Part shown: piece after piece, positions 8,730 to 16,375 of the stretch
Position numbering within the stretch: position 1 is the first letter of the stretch
Layout of the letters: the number at the start of each line of letters is the position of its first letter
Position numbers and translations under genes: made by a program
The notes under the pieces: generated by a model
What the model was told of the DNA's origin: nothing
The model's database searches: none
What the model saw: only the letters and a program-made list of their open reading frames with translations
Assembly (NCBI GenBank): GCA_943704495.1
Contig: CALSCR010004378.1
Location: 4,658-29,197, forward strand
Source: Pigoraptor chileana
Taxonomy: Eukaryota; Opisthokonta; Filasterea
DNA length: 24,540 nucleotides
Direction: 5' to 3'

Positions 8730-9215
8730 AAACTGAAGAAGCGTGGACAAAACTTTGCGGACAGTCCTAAGGACAATGCCAGTTTGGAAGGCGGAACTGA
8801 TTGCAAAAGGATGCCATTGCCAAGATTCTTCGAACACGGCATCCGTCCCGATGTGATCTTAGACCCACACGGCACACCCAGTAGGATGAGCCAAATGAAG
8901 GAAATGGTTCTTGCAGTCTACGGAGCGATTCACGGCTCATACATTGACGGAACTCCATTTAACTGAGGTCAGTCACAGACGGGGACAAGTCATGGACCGA
9001 CTCGGAACATGCACTCGTCATTACTGTGGAAGCAACCGACTTCCTCACTCACTGCTTGGGACTCGGCGATGGATGCTCGCATGTACAATGGCTTCGCCTG
9101 CAAACATTTTTAAGTAAAGATCTTCGTGGGCCTAGCCTTCTATAAACGACTCAAACACATGGTCAGCATCAAAAATGTTGCAGATTTGGTGCTTGCCGTC
9201 TATGCCAACTGACAT
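8730..9215 (+). pseudogene. RNA polymerase second-largest subunit (RPB2-type) C-terminal fossil
   Basis: Three landmarks of the RPB2/beta C-terminal region occur in the right order. GIRPDVILDPHGTPSRM corresponds to the family's G-x-x-PD-(I/V)-I-x-NPH-x-x-PSRMT block and is followed by GTPFN. MYNGFAC corresponds to the family's YNG(F/M)-x-G. FYKRLKHMV corresponds to YYQRLKHMV(D/S)DK. Together they cover the hybrid-binding domain of a DNA-directed RNA polymerase. The copy is broken, with several breaks, and covers only part of a protein usually near 1100-1200 aa. There are no introns between the landmarks. Whether it came from a nucleocytovirus or from a host Pol I/II/III gene cannot be settled by eye; the primase fossil 5 kb away makes a viral source plausible. 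Confidence 0.75.
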
Positions 9216-9304
9216 TGCTCGCCGCACCGAATCGCTTGTAGACTGTCGACTGATCGGCAAACTTGTCCGTTGCGGATTTTTTCACGTCTTCCTCTTTAAA
9301 TCAT

Positions 9305-9383
9305 TCAACTAGTCTGTTTGCAGATTTTCATAATCTGTTTGCGGATTTTTATAATCTGTTTGCGGATTTTTCATATCTGTTTC
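9305..9383 (+). repeat. ~21-bp tandem repeat, CTGTTTGCGGATTTTTATAAT
   Basis: Three to four units of TCTGTTTGCGGATTTTTATA with small changes lie between the RPB2 fossil and the acetyltransferase remnant. Confidence 0.8.
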
Positions 9384-9499
9384 TTTTCAATTTATGCACT
9401 AAACTGCGATCACTCCCCAAACAGGCTCTAATTGCACCCAAAGTACATGAAGTTCAATGGACTGTGCAGGTATGGGATTTGAATGGTAAGTTTGTTAAC

Positions 9500-9910
9500 A
9501 ATGTCAATGTGGATTTGCTCATCTGCTGAAATGGAACGAAAGCCCATGCGTAGGTAGAATGGAAGTGCTTGCTCACTTGGTTCAACATACAGATATCGAG
9601 GTGAACAAGCTGTATGAATCTCATTCAAAATACGGCGAGCAAGGTTGCATCCATAGTAATCTACATGAGTTTCAAGATAATCTAATATGGCATAACATGT
9701 TTCTTCAGTTTGGAAGAATCTGATTTTTGCACAGCACACTACCTCGTTTGTATCACATAGTACGATCGCAAAAAATCATTCAGTTCCGAACTCTTCTACA
9801 AAGTTTCGTGTTAAGAAACCAATGTAATTGAAAAGAAACTTCTCTTTCTCCACAACATATGGCTGAATGGATTCCAACGTTTCTCCGTGCCGTAATAGCG
9901 TGGTAGGTAG
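9500..9910 (-). pseudogene. GNAT-family N-acetyltransferase, broken
   Basis: On the minus strand the sequence reads as a GNAT fold: a beta-strand pair AIVLCDTNEVVCCAKIRFFQ, then YLETHVDYYGCNLARRILNE, which resembles the acetyl-CoA-binding motif A region (normally R/Q-x-x-G-x-G/A), then LYVEPSEQALPFYLRMGFRS, the usual A-x-x-F-Y-x-x-x-G-F ending. Similarity reaches upstream to about 9910 and fades near 9510. GNAT enzymes transfer an acetyl group from acetyl-CoA to amines of proteins or small molecules; the substrate here is unknown. The copy is broken, with at least one break, and the canonical motif A glycines are not fully matched. It could be element cargo or host-derived. Confidence 0.6.
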
Positions 9911-9969
9911 TTGTCGCCTGGACTGCACGTAACATTGCATGTTTACATGTTTGATTGATTTAATTGAGA

Positions 9970-10110
9970 GCGGTTAACTGTAGTTGTGAAGCATTCTGCC
10001 CCTCTGCGAAACGTTTTCTAAGAGCGAGGGACTTTCGTTTTGAATCAGTCTGTCCCTCTGCGAAAAGTTTTTAAGGGGCGCGAGACTGTCGTTTTGAGTC
10101 CGTCTGCCTC
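9970..10110 (+). repeat. Three units of the GAGACTGTCGTTTTGAATCAG minisatellite
   Basis: The same subfamily as 6585-7600, directly before copy B of the duplicated module, just as the long array directly precedes copy A. The duplicated segment therefore begins inside this array. Confidence 0.85.
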
Positions 10111-10860
10111 TCCGTACAGAGGACGTGTCGCTTCCACCCAACTCGCACTCTGACACTATTGAGCGGACGAGAGACTGTCTATTTTTTGATCATTTTGTCC
10201 TTGCGCGAAAAGTTTTTGGAGAACTGGCTTGATCATTCTGCCCTGTCGCGAAACGTTTACGAGGAGAGACTGCGGAGTGCACACTGTTTCGGGAGTGCAC
10301 ACTGTCTGCGAAGTGCACACTGTCTGCGGTGCATTCTGTTTCGGGAGTGCATACTGTTTGCGGCGCGCAATCTGTCTGCGGCGCGCAATCTGTCTGTGGA
10401 GTGCACACGCGGATTGCATACTGTTTGCGGCGCGCAAACTGTCTGCGGTGTGCACTGTCTGCGGAGTGCACTGTCTGGCGGTGCGTTCTGTTTCGAGATT
10501 TGCGGCGCGCAATCAATCTGTGGCGCGCAATCTATCTGTTTGCGGAGTGCACACTGTTTGCAGAGTGCACACTGTCTGCGGCGCGCAATCTGTCTGCGGA
10601 GTGCACACCGTTTGCGGAATTCACACTGCTTCCGGAGTGCATACTGTTTGCGGAGTGCAAACTGTCTGCGGCATACTGTCTGCGGGAGTGAATGCTGTCT
10701 GCTGCGCGCAATCTCTCTGCGGAGTGCACACTGTCTGCGGCGCCAATCTGTCTGCGGAGTGCACATTCTGCGCTGCATTCTGTTTCGGGAGCGCAAACTG
10801 TTTGCCGACTGCACACTTTTTGTTGCGCGCAAAAAACTTTTCGAAAGCGTGACACTGAGT
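10105..10860 (+). repeat. Duplicated module, copy B
   Basis: It opens with CAGAGGACGTGTCGCTTCCA and GACACTATTGAGCGGACGAG as in copy A, then CTTGATCATTCTGCCCTGTC as in copy C, then an 18-bp array. It lacks the MAEN ORF segment. Confidence 0.8.
10265..10850 (+). repeat. 18-bp tandem array, TGCGGAGTGCACACTGTC
   Basis: About thirty units mixing two types, GCGGAGTGCACACTGTCT and GCGGCGCGCAATCTGTCT. All six frames are largely open (up to 240 codons) only because the unit is 18 bp. The type-1 unit holds the palindrome GTGCAC and type 2 holds GCGCGC. Confidence 0.92.
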
Positions 10861-11019
10861 CGGGGATCATACTGCCTTTAAAAAACGATTTGTGACGATC
10901 CCTTCGCGCGCTCTTCGGACGCGAAACTGTCTATCTTTTGATCATTTTGTGCCTGTACGAAAAGTCTTTGAAGAACTGGCTTGATCATTCTGCCCTGTCG
11001 CGAAACGTTTTGGAGGAGA

Positions 11020-11665
11020 GACTGCCTGCGGAGTGCACATTGTTTCAGGAGTGCACATTGAGTGCGGAGTGCACACTGTCTGCGGCGCGCAATCTGTCTG
11101 CGGAGTGCACTGCGGTGCATTCTGTTTCGGGGTGTGCATACTGTTTGCGGCGAGGAACGTCTCTGTGGCGCGCAATCTATCTGCGGCGCGCAATCTGTCT
11201 GCGGCGCGCAATCTGTCTGCGGCGCGCAATCTGTCTGTGGAGTGCACACTATCTGCGGAGTGCATACTGTCTGCGGAGTGCACACTGTCTGCGGAGTGCA
11301 CACTGTCTGCGGCGCGCAATATGTCTGCGGAGTGCACACTGTTTGCATAGTGCACACTGTTTGCGGAGTGCACACTGTTTGCGGAGTGCACTCTATCTGC
11401 GGAGTGCATACTGTCTGCGGCGCGATCTGTCTGTGGAGTGCACAGTCTGCGGCGCGCAATATGTCTGCGGCACATGTCTCCGAAGTGCACGCTGTTTGCG
11501 TAGTGCACACTGTTTGCGGAGTACACACTGTTTGCGGAATGCACGCTGTTTGCGGCGCGCAATCTGTCTGCGGAGCGCACTGTTTGCGGCGCGCAATCTG
11601 TCTGCGGCGCTCAATCTGTCTGCGGAGTGCACATTGACACCGTGACTGTCTGCGAAGCACACTGT
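11020..11665 (+). repeat. 18-bp tandem array, longest copy
   Basis: About thirty-five units of the same two types as at 10265-10850. Runs of type 2 (GCGGCGCGCAATCTGTCT, near 11166-11240) and type 1 (near 11240-11320) are nearly perfect, pointing to recent local expansion. Confidence 0.92.
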
Positions 11666-11670
11666 TTGCG

Positions 11671-11785
11671 GAGTGGTTAAGTTAGGACTGAAAGTGCCCC
11701 TTTCGTTAAGTCAGGAAATTGCCCCTTTTGGTTAAGTTATGAAATCGCCACTTTGGTTAAGTTAGGAAATCGCCCCTCCTCAAAA
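11671..11785 (+). repeat. Tandem repeat GGTTAAGTTAGGAAATCGCCCC
   Basis: Four units of about 27-36 bp contain GGTTAAGT(C/T)AGGAAATCGCCCCT. Copy A (7992-8020) has one unit, so the block expanded in copy C or shrank in A. Confidence 0.8.
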
Positions 11786-11864
11786 CCTTCATGAGGTCTT
11801 GAGACTAAACTGTGGTCTGATCGCGATTCAATCACTCCACTCGTCTTTTCTCGCAAACGGTGTC

Positions 11865-12056
11865 ATGGCTGAAAACGGTACCGCTGAAAAGGTAACATGT
11901 GCCCCACCCATGCAGTATGCCAAACTGTTTGCAAACGGCTGCACTGGTGTGCGTTTGGAACTGAGTCGGCGTCAGTGTGGAAAAAGCGTCTCGGTCGGCG
12001 TCGGTATGGAAAAAAGCGTCACAATCGTGCAATTCATAATGACGTGCTTTGCGTAA
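11865..12056 (+). CDS. Short ORF, second copy of the MAEN segment, doubtful gene
   Basis: A 63-codon frame starts at GTCATGGCTG. Its first ~25 residues match the ORF at 8198 almost exactly (MAENGTAEKVTCAPPMQYAK), after which the copies part. No domain is recognised. Conservation of the first ~75 bp at both DNA and protein level fits a simple duplication and does not prove that a protein is made. Confidence 0.3.
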   Translation: MAENGTAEKVTCAPPMQYAKLFANGCTGVRLELSRRQCGKSVSVGVGMEKSVTIVQFIMTCFA

Positions 12057-12459
12057 AGTCTATGATTATGAAATGCAGCTATGGAAAGGCGTGCTTCGCG
12101 TCGAACTTCGACACCGACAGAATACTGCCTGTTGCACAAGAGCGCGTCCGCCGCTCGCCACGGTACTCACGAAGCGCCTGCAGGGATCCAGCGGGGAAGC
12201 GGAGAGACCTGGATACCGGATCCCCTTGACGAGGGACGGCGTTGTTCGTTTCGACAAAGACTTGTTCACGCACTTTGAGTCAAGCGATAGCGAGATCGTC
12301 TCGAGGGGTGAGAAAATACGCAAAGCGAAATTGTCGCGGCAATATTTCGCAGTCCTACATATCCGAATCGTTTGGTCACTTCGAGTTTGGGATAGCAGTC
12401 TTTCACATGGAACAATACAGAGCAGGACAGAAACTGGAAGAGAGCAACAGACCCTGTGC
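12057..12459. other. Interval with decayed coding-like sequence
   Basis: A plus-strand frame (12049-12486) and a minus-strand frame (12066-12509) overlap almost fully. Neither shows a domain I recognise. The plus strand may hold the worn N-terminal part of the acetyltransferase that follows. Confidence 0.35.
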
Positions 12460-12708
12460 ATTCTGCCCTTTACTCCACCACCGTAGACAGCACCCCATGA
12501 ACTGTCCACCGGCTTGGGAAAAAGGCTGCTTCAAGGCGTTGTCGACGTTGCAAAAAGCAAAAATATGCACAAAATCTTCTTTCGGGCCGTCGAAAGCGCA
12601 ATTCCGTTTTATCGCAATTTTGGGTTTCAGGACGTAGACGAGGACGCGACACTCGGCGACACGCAAATTGATCCCGAAACGCATCACAGAATGAAAATGT
12701 ACATTTAG
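12460..12708 (+). pseudogene. GNAT-family acetyltransferase fragment
   Basis: LGKRLLQGVVDVAKSKNMHK fits the GNAT motif A region (G-x-G-K-x-L-L), followed by a beta strand and AVESAIPFYRNFGFQDV, the family's A-x-x-F-Y-x-x-x-G-F motif, then a C-terminal strand ending at a TAG. Only the C-terminal half of a usual ~150-170-aa domain is clear; what precedes it is degraded, with several breaks. It is not a recent copy of the minus-strand GNAT at 9500-9910, because the motif sequences differ widely. An AATAAA at 12722 and an A run follow the stop. Confidence 0.6.
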
Positions 12709-12818
12709 ACTTGCGCAATACAATAAAAAAAAGAGGGGGGGGAGGAATATAGAAGAAAAATTGAACGGACCCCATTCCAACGCCACCTGCAGTATACCGT
12801 GCTGAACCAAATGCAAAG

Positions 12819-13640
12819 ATGGAGCCGGCAACTGCCGGCAGCAGTGATTTCAGGGAAAATGCGGCAACGTGGGCCATGCGCCGCAAGGAGCGCCACCAGC
12901 GCCTGTCCGCAGTGACGCTTGACGGCGTCTGCGAGCTGATCGCCGGGTGCGGGCCAAGCTCGGTCGTGGTCCTGTTTGGTGCGGGCGTCAGCACCTCGGC
13001 GGGGATTCAGGACTTTCGCTCGCCAGCCGGCGCCTACAGCGATGCCACGTTCTCGGAGCGGTACGGGTGCAGCGCGCAGAACCTGTTTGATGGTTGGAGC
13101 AGGCGGACGCACGCCGAGTCGCTCGCGCGATTCCAGGCGGCCTTGAAGGGCGGTCGGGCAGATCGCGGCCCGTCAAAGCCTGCCGGCTGCCCACCAGTTC
13201 TTGCGCGACCTGCATTCGGCGGGCAAGCTCCGGCACGTGTACACCCAAAACGTGGACGGCTTGGAGAAGGTTGCCGGCGTTCCGGACGAATTGGTCGTCC
13301 AGATGCACGGCTCCGTGCACGGCGCGGGCGTGATTGCCCTCTACGGCGAGCCCGCGAGAGCCAGCGCGGGCCAGATGCGGGCGGACGTGGCAGGCGTGAG
13401 CAGGCAGCCGGCAGTGTTGATAATCGCGGGCACCACGCTCACAACGGAGCCCGCGGCATCGATCCCGCGCATGCTGTGCCGCCACGTGCCCCGCGTCTAC
13501 ATCAACAGAGAGTGTCCACCGGCGCTGCTCGCGGACTGGAAGGAGAGCGTCGCGCGCAAACACAGTCGATTCGTATTTGATCGCCCGTGGAATTACAGGG
13601 ACGTCCTGTACGAGGGCGATTGCGATGCCGCATTTGAACG
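12819..13640 (+). pseudogene. Sirtuin (NAD-dependent protein deacylase), broken
   Basis: The N-terminal part (from the ATG at 12819) has VVLFGAGVSTSAGIQDFRSP at residues 50-69, the sirtuin NAD-binding signature GAG-(I/V)-S-x-x-(S/A)-GI-x-DFR(S/G). Further on come YTQNVDGLE, the TQN(I/V)D signature, and QMHGSVHG, holding the catalytic-His HG(S/T) motif. Later VLIIAGTTLTTEPAASIP fits the G-(T/S)-S-L-x-V-x-P-A region, and VYINRE the cofactor-binding strand with I-N. Sirtuins remove acyl groups from lysine while consuming NAD. The signature parts lie in different frames, so the copy is broken, with about two or three breaks. No introns are seen. The region is visibly more GC-rich than its neighbours, which may reflect a separate origin. 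Capture of a cellular gene by the element is an inference. Confidence 0.75.
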
Positions 13641-13657
13641 GCTCGGCCCGGGCACTC

Positions 13658-13702
13658 GTGAGCGTGTCCGCCTCACCACGGTGTCCGCTCTCTTCGAGAG
13701 CG
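13658..13702 (+). terminator. Two hairpins after the sirtuin, with CCACGG between them
   Basis: GTGAGCG-TGTC-CGCCTCAC folds with one bulged base and runs into CCACGG, echoing the TGAGCG hairpin plus CCACGAG after the 280-aa gene. CGCTCTC-TTC-GAGAGCG (13686-13702) is a second, perfect 7-bp stem. The segment is shared with 8670-8708. Confidence 0.45.
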
Positions 13703-13799
13703 TTCAGGGATTTTTCTCACATAAAGACAAGGAGCGCGGACAAGTCCTTTTTTTTTTGCTTCGTGGGAACACCGGTGAGTTTTTTGCCTTGGCCCCGTT

Positions 13800-14080
13800 C
13801 TGAGAATAGACCTCTGATCGACAAGCTTTGCGCCGCATTTGACGACCTGATCCAATTCTACAACCAGCCGGACTGCATTTGCTACCTCCGCGATCAGGTC
13901 AAAAAAGCACGACCTTTCTGACGACGCGGTGATTAAATTTGCCAATCTGAATGGACGGCATGCCCAACTTGACAAGACCAGTTTTATTAACTACCTGAAT
14001 GCCCTGCGCGAAGATTGCACCAATCCAAATTCCCCTTTGATCAAATCTCTGAACAACGTTGTGGAACGTCTCATTTAGAG
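13800..14080 (+). pseudogene. Unidentified coding remnant
   Basis: Plus-strand sequence with good amino-acid texture (AAFDDLIQFYNQPDCICYLR and, further on, SFINYLNALREDCTNPN) that ends at a TAG near 14078. It is not one continuous frame. I do not recognise the family. The helical, mixed-charge pattern looks like a real protein once encoded here. Confidence 0.4.
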
Positions 14081-14221
14081 GTTAGACGCGCCGACGACGA
14101 GTGGCAAAGTGGGTTCAACAAACCATAAACATCGTGACATGCGCCGCGCAGACATCCAAACACTCTGCGAGGAACAATCACTTTGCTAGGAACAAACACT
14201 CTGTTCATGAACGTGAAAAAG
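14081..14221. other. Short interval with a palindrome
   Basis: It contains GTTCATGAAC (near 14202-14211), a perfect 10-bp palindrome, and two partial repeats of GGAACAA-CACTCTG. It lies just downstream of the minus-strand primase fossil. No gene. Confidence 0.4.
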
Positions 14222-15113
14222 TCACCGTCGTGCGGGGGCGGAACCCTGCTGCATTGGGCGATCAAGATTCATCATGCCAGAGTCTGCGGGGCCCAGCGGT
14301 ATCCACTTGCCGTGCTGACTAAAGCACATGAGGTAGCACATGTTTGTTTTCTCGTTGCAGCGCAGCGAAATGCCCACGTTCTCGTGCACGCGCTGGCACA
14401 CGCCGCAGTGGCTCGCACTTATTCTCCTGAGGTTGACGTACTGGCCGTTGATGTCGGCGATCTCGACCGCGTCTGGCTCGTTCAGCATCCACAGCGCTGG
14501 CTCGAGCCGCGTTTGCGTGCTCTGCTTCGTTGTTTTTTTGGCCGATCCGTCGGTTTGCGGTTCTTGGGCTTGGCTGCGGAGGTGGGAAGCCCTACCACCG
14601 ACCCCCACCTGGGCACCACGTTGAAGGTCATCTTCCACTTGTTATTTTGCGGCACAGTGTAAACTTGTCGACCTGTTTGATGGCCGTGGCCCTCGACGAC
14701 AGGCAAACAGGTACCTCGCCTCGTTGCACTTGGTCGTCCACGCGATTCTCATCAAGTGATTCCAGCTGTGCTCCAGCCCACGAATTGAACGAGCTTGGCG
14801 TGTGGTCCGACTGGAACTTGAGCTTGAGCCACTTTACAAAGAGGATGTGCTCGGCATGGTTGTTGAACACAATGTCGTCAAATGTCACGTGGAACGACAT
14901 CTTGTCGTCGGTGGACGCGCTCGTAATGAAGACGGAGCTCTTCCGCTCCGCCGGTTCGGTGTAGCCCATGCCCTTGAGAATGGCAGACTGGGCCTCGAGA
15001 ATTGCCACCAGGACGTCGACAAATTCCACGTCCTGCAATCCATCTATTTCAATGGGCTTGAGCTGGTAGATCAAGGCGGCTACGCCTTTCGCGAAATCCC
15101 CAAGTATGAACAA
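14222..15113 (-). pseudogene. Archaeo-eukaryotic-type primase (PrimPol) fossil
   Basis: The upstream part (15113 down to about 14640) carries SFHVTFDDIVFNNHAEHILF, resembling the S-x-H motif strand of archaeo-eukaryotic primases and the segment after it. The downstream part carries SHCGVCQRVHENVGISLRCN and then MCYLMC, a zinc ribbon of the form C-x2-C-x-R-x-H-E-N that typically follows the primase domain in D5-like proteins of nucleocytoviruses and relatives. Such proteins make primers and, with a helicase domain, replicate viral DNA. No helicase domain is seen. The copy is broken with at least one break, and probably began upstream of 15113. The assignment rests on these motifs alone. Confidence 0.5.
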
Positions 15114-15284
15114 TTCGTTCTGAGTCGTTCGGACAGTTGATAGACGGACAACGTCCCTTTTGTGACCACGTGGGTTCTTGAATTCAACACGAAGTCAAAT
15201 GTCTTTCGCAGGATGCAGAGGCATCGATTGCGTAATGGCCAAATTTTGACACGCATTTGCGGATTGCATACATACGAATTGGCA

Positions 15285-15400
15285 CGGACCGCCGCGCCAC
15301 CACGGTGCAGGGTTTAATCGCACGGACCGCCGCGCCACCACGGTTCTCGGTTTACTTTTGGGCACAGACCGCCGCGGCCATGAGGGTTCTCGGTTTACTT
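15285..15400 (+). repeat. GC-rich repeat, ACCGCCGCGCCACCACGG, about 39-bp unit
   Basis: Three units: GCACGGACCGCCGCGCC-ACCACGG near 15283 and 15320, and a worn third near 15363. They match 2133-2160 and, as reverse complement, the array at 19885-20365. Confidence 0.8.
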
Positions 15401-15404
15401 TGGG

Positions 15405-15555
15405 CACGTGTTGCATGAGACATACTCTTACGTGGCGAAACGTGTTGCAATGAAACACACTCTTACGCGGCGAAACGTGTTGCAATGAAACACACTCTTA
15501 CGCGGCGAAACGTGTTGCAATATAACACACTCGTGGTGCGCGGCGAAACGCGCTG
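15405..15555 (+). repeat. 35-bp tandem array that ends in the gene-end hairpin
   Basis: About four units of GCGGCGAAACGTGTTGCAAT plus GAAACACACTCTTAC. The last unit contains TCGTGGTGCGCGGCGAAACG, which on the minus strand is the hairpin plus ACCACGA signal of the reading frame at 15562. The array therefore looks like a tandem amplification of that 3' region. Confidence 0.85.
15531..15553 (-). terminator. Hairpin after stop codon, then ACCACGA
   Basis: On the minus strand, eight bases after the TAA at 15564-15562, GCGCG-TTTCGC-CGCGC folds with a 5-bp stem and is followed directly by ACCACGA. The arrangement matches those at 3400 and 5794. Confidence 0.6.
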
Positions 15556-15561
15556 ATGATG

Positions 15562-16090
15562 TTACCCCAGTCCCACGCGATCAAATTGACTATGTTGCTT
15601 CAATTTTGCCTCATACTCTCGGATCTGTTTGATGCGACGCTGTAATGTTTGCAGCCCATTCGTTTTGTCAGTGAAATGAAGGCGCACGACGGGTTGTCCA
15701 ATATGATTGAGTTGAATGAGCGTGGCGTCAGCTGGAAACTGGTCAGGAGCTCCGGTATTGTCGACGATTATCAGGTAATGCACGGGCTTGCAGTCCGGAA
15801 AGGTGAAACATTTGAAAGCATGTGGGATCAGAGCACGGCGATTCATTAATGGCGTCGCATCCATTTACAATTGGCATCATAATGCGCTTAAGCTTTTGAC
15901 CAAAATGGCCAACGTGGAACAAAGCTCCTCGTGTGCACGCCATGGGCACGCAGATGATGGTCGCCTTCTCGAATGGACTTCGCGTATTCGCGGTAGGGGA
16001 CTGCATCTGCGGGCAGCAGCGTTTCGTCGATGAGCTCTTGAATGCGAACAATGTCGCCGGCACTAGGGCAAAAGTTGAATCATCCAACAC
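15562..16090 (-). pseudogene. Unidentified minus-strand gene, probably broken
   Basis: A 100-codon frame (15864-15562) includes LIPHAFKCFTFPDCKPVHYL and ends IKQIREYEAKLKQHSQ, with coding-like composition and the hairpin plus ACCACGA signal after its stop. Upstream, to about 16090, coding-like sequence continues in other frames, so a longer protein probably once stood here; it has about two breaks. I recognise no family. The shared 3' signal groups it with the 280-aa and 195-aa genes. Confidence 0.5.
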
Positions 16091-16167
16091 GCTGAATCCG
16101 CGATACTAGTAATCTGAAGGCAATCTGAACTCCTTACTCCCGAAAATCCCTTGATTATCCCTTCGGG

Positions 16168-16194
16168 CTCGGTTAGCTCGGTTAGCCCGGTTAG
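16168..16194 (+). promoter_or_regulatory. Three 9-bp direct repeats upstream of the dynamin gene
   Basis: CTCGGTTAG, CTCGGTTAG and CCCGGTTAG stand head to tail about 50 bp upstream of the TATA-like sequence. Their position suits a factor-binding site. No factor can be named. Confidence 0.4.
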
Positions 16195-16244
16195 CCGACC
16201 ACATGGCGCACAGCACAACACCCACCGGCACGAGTCGTCAGCAC

Positions 16245-16251
16245 TATTTAA
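16245..16251 (+). promoter_or_regulatory. TATA-like element of the dynamin gene
   Basis: TATTTAA lies 125 bp upstream of the ATG, in otherwise GC-balanced sequence. A start site about 25-30 bp downstream would leave a leader of about 95-100 nt. Confidence 0.4.
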
Positions 16252-16375
16252 CCGACCGGTCCGTCCTCATGCTTAATGTCCGTAGCTACTCATCAGGCCA
16301 GCGTCTGATTCACTTGTAATACAGGACCGAGTGCAATCGCCGACACGCGGCCCGTCGGTTACAGCCGTGCATTAA

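Larger units (their letters stand above)
10905..12030 (+). repeat. Duplicated module, copy C
   Basis: It starts with GACGCGAAACTGTCTATCTTTTGATCATTTTG, shared with A and B over its latter part, then CTTGATCATTCTGCCCTGTC, the longest 18-bp array, a GGTTAAGT block, and the MAEN ORF segment at 11865. Order and orientation match copy A. Confidence 0.8.

Noticed and set aside
10159-11662. Long ORFs of 190-260 codons on both strands in the 18-bp arrays
   Set aside because: The unit length is a multiple of three and has no stop in any frame, so all frames open together. The translations are simple repeats with no domain or start signal.
7700-11665. CRISPR array
   Set aside because: Units are directly head to tail and vary gradually, with no unique spacers of constant length and no cas-like gene. 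The genome is eukaryotic.
12066-12509. 147-codon minus-strand ORF
   Set aside because: It overlaps plus-strand coding-like sequence leading into the GNAT fragment and has no recognisable motif, so it is a likely shadow.
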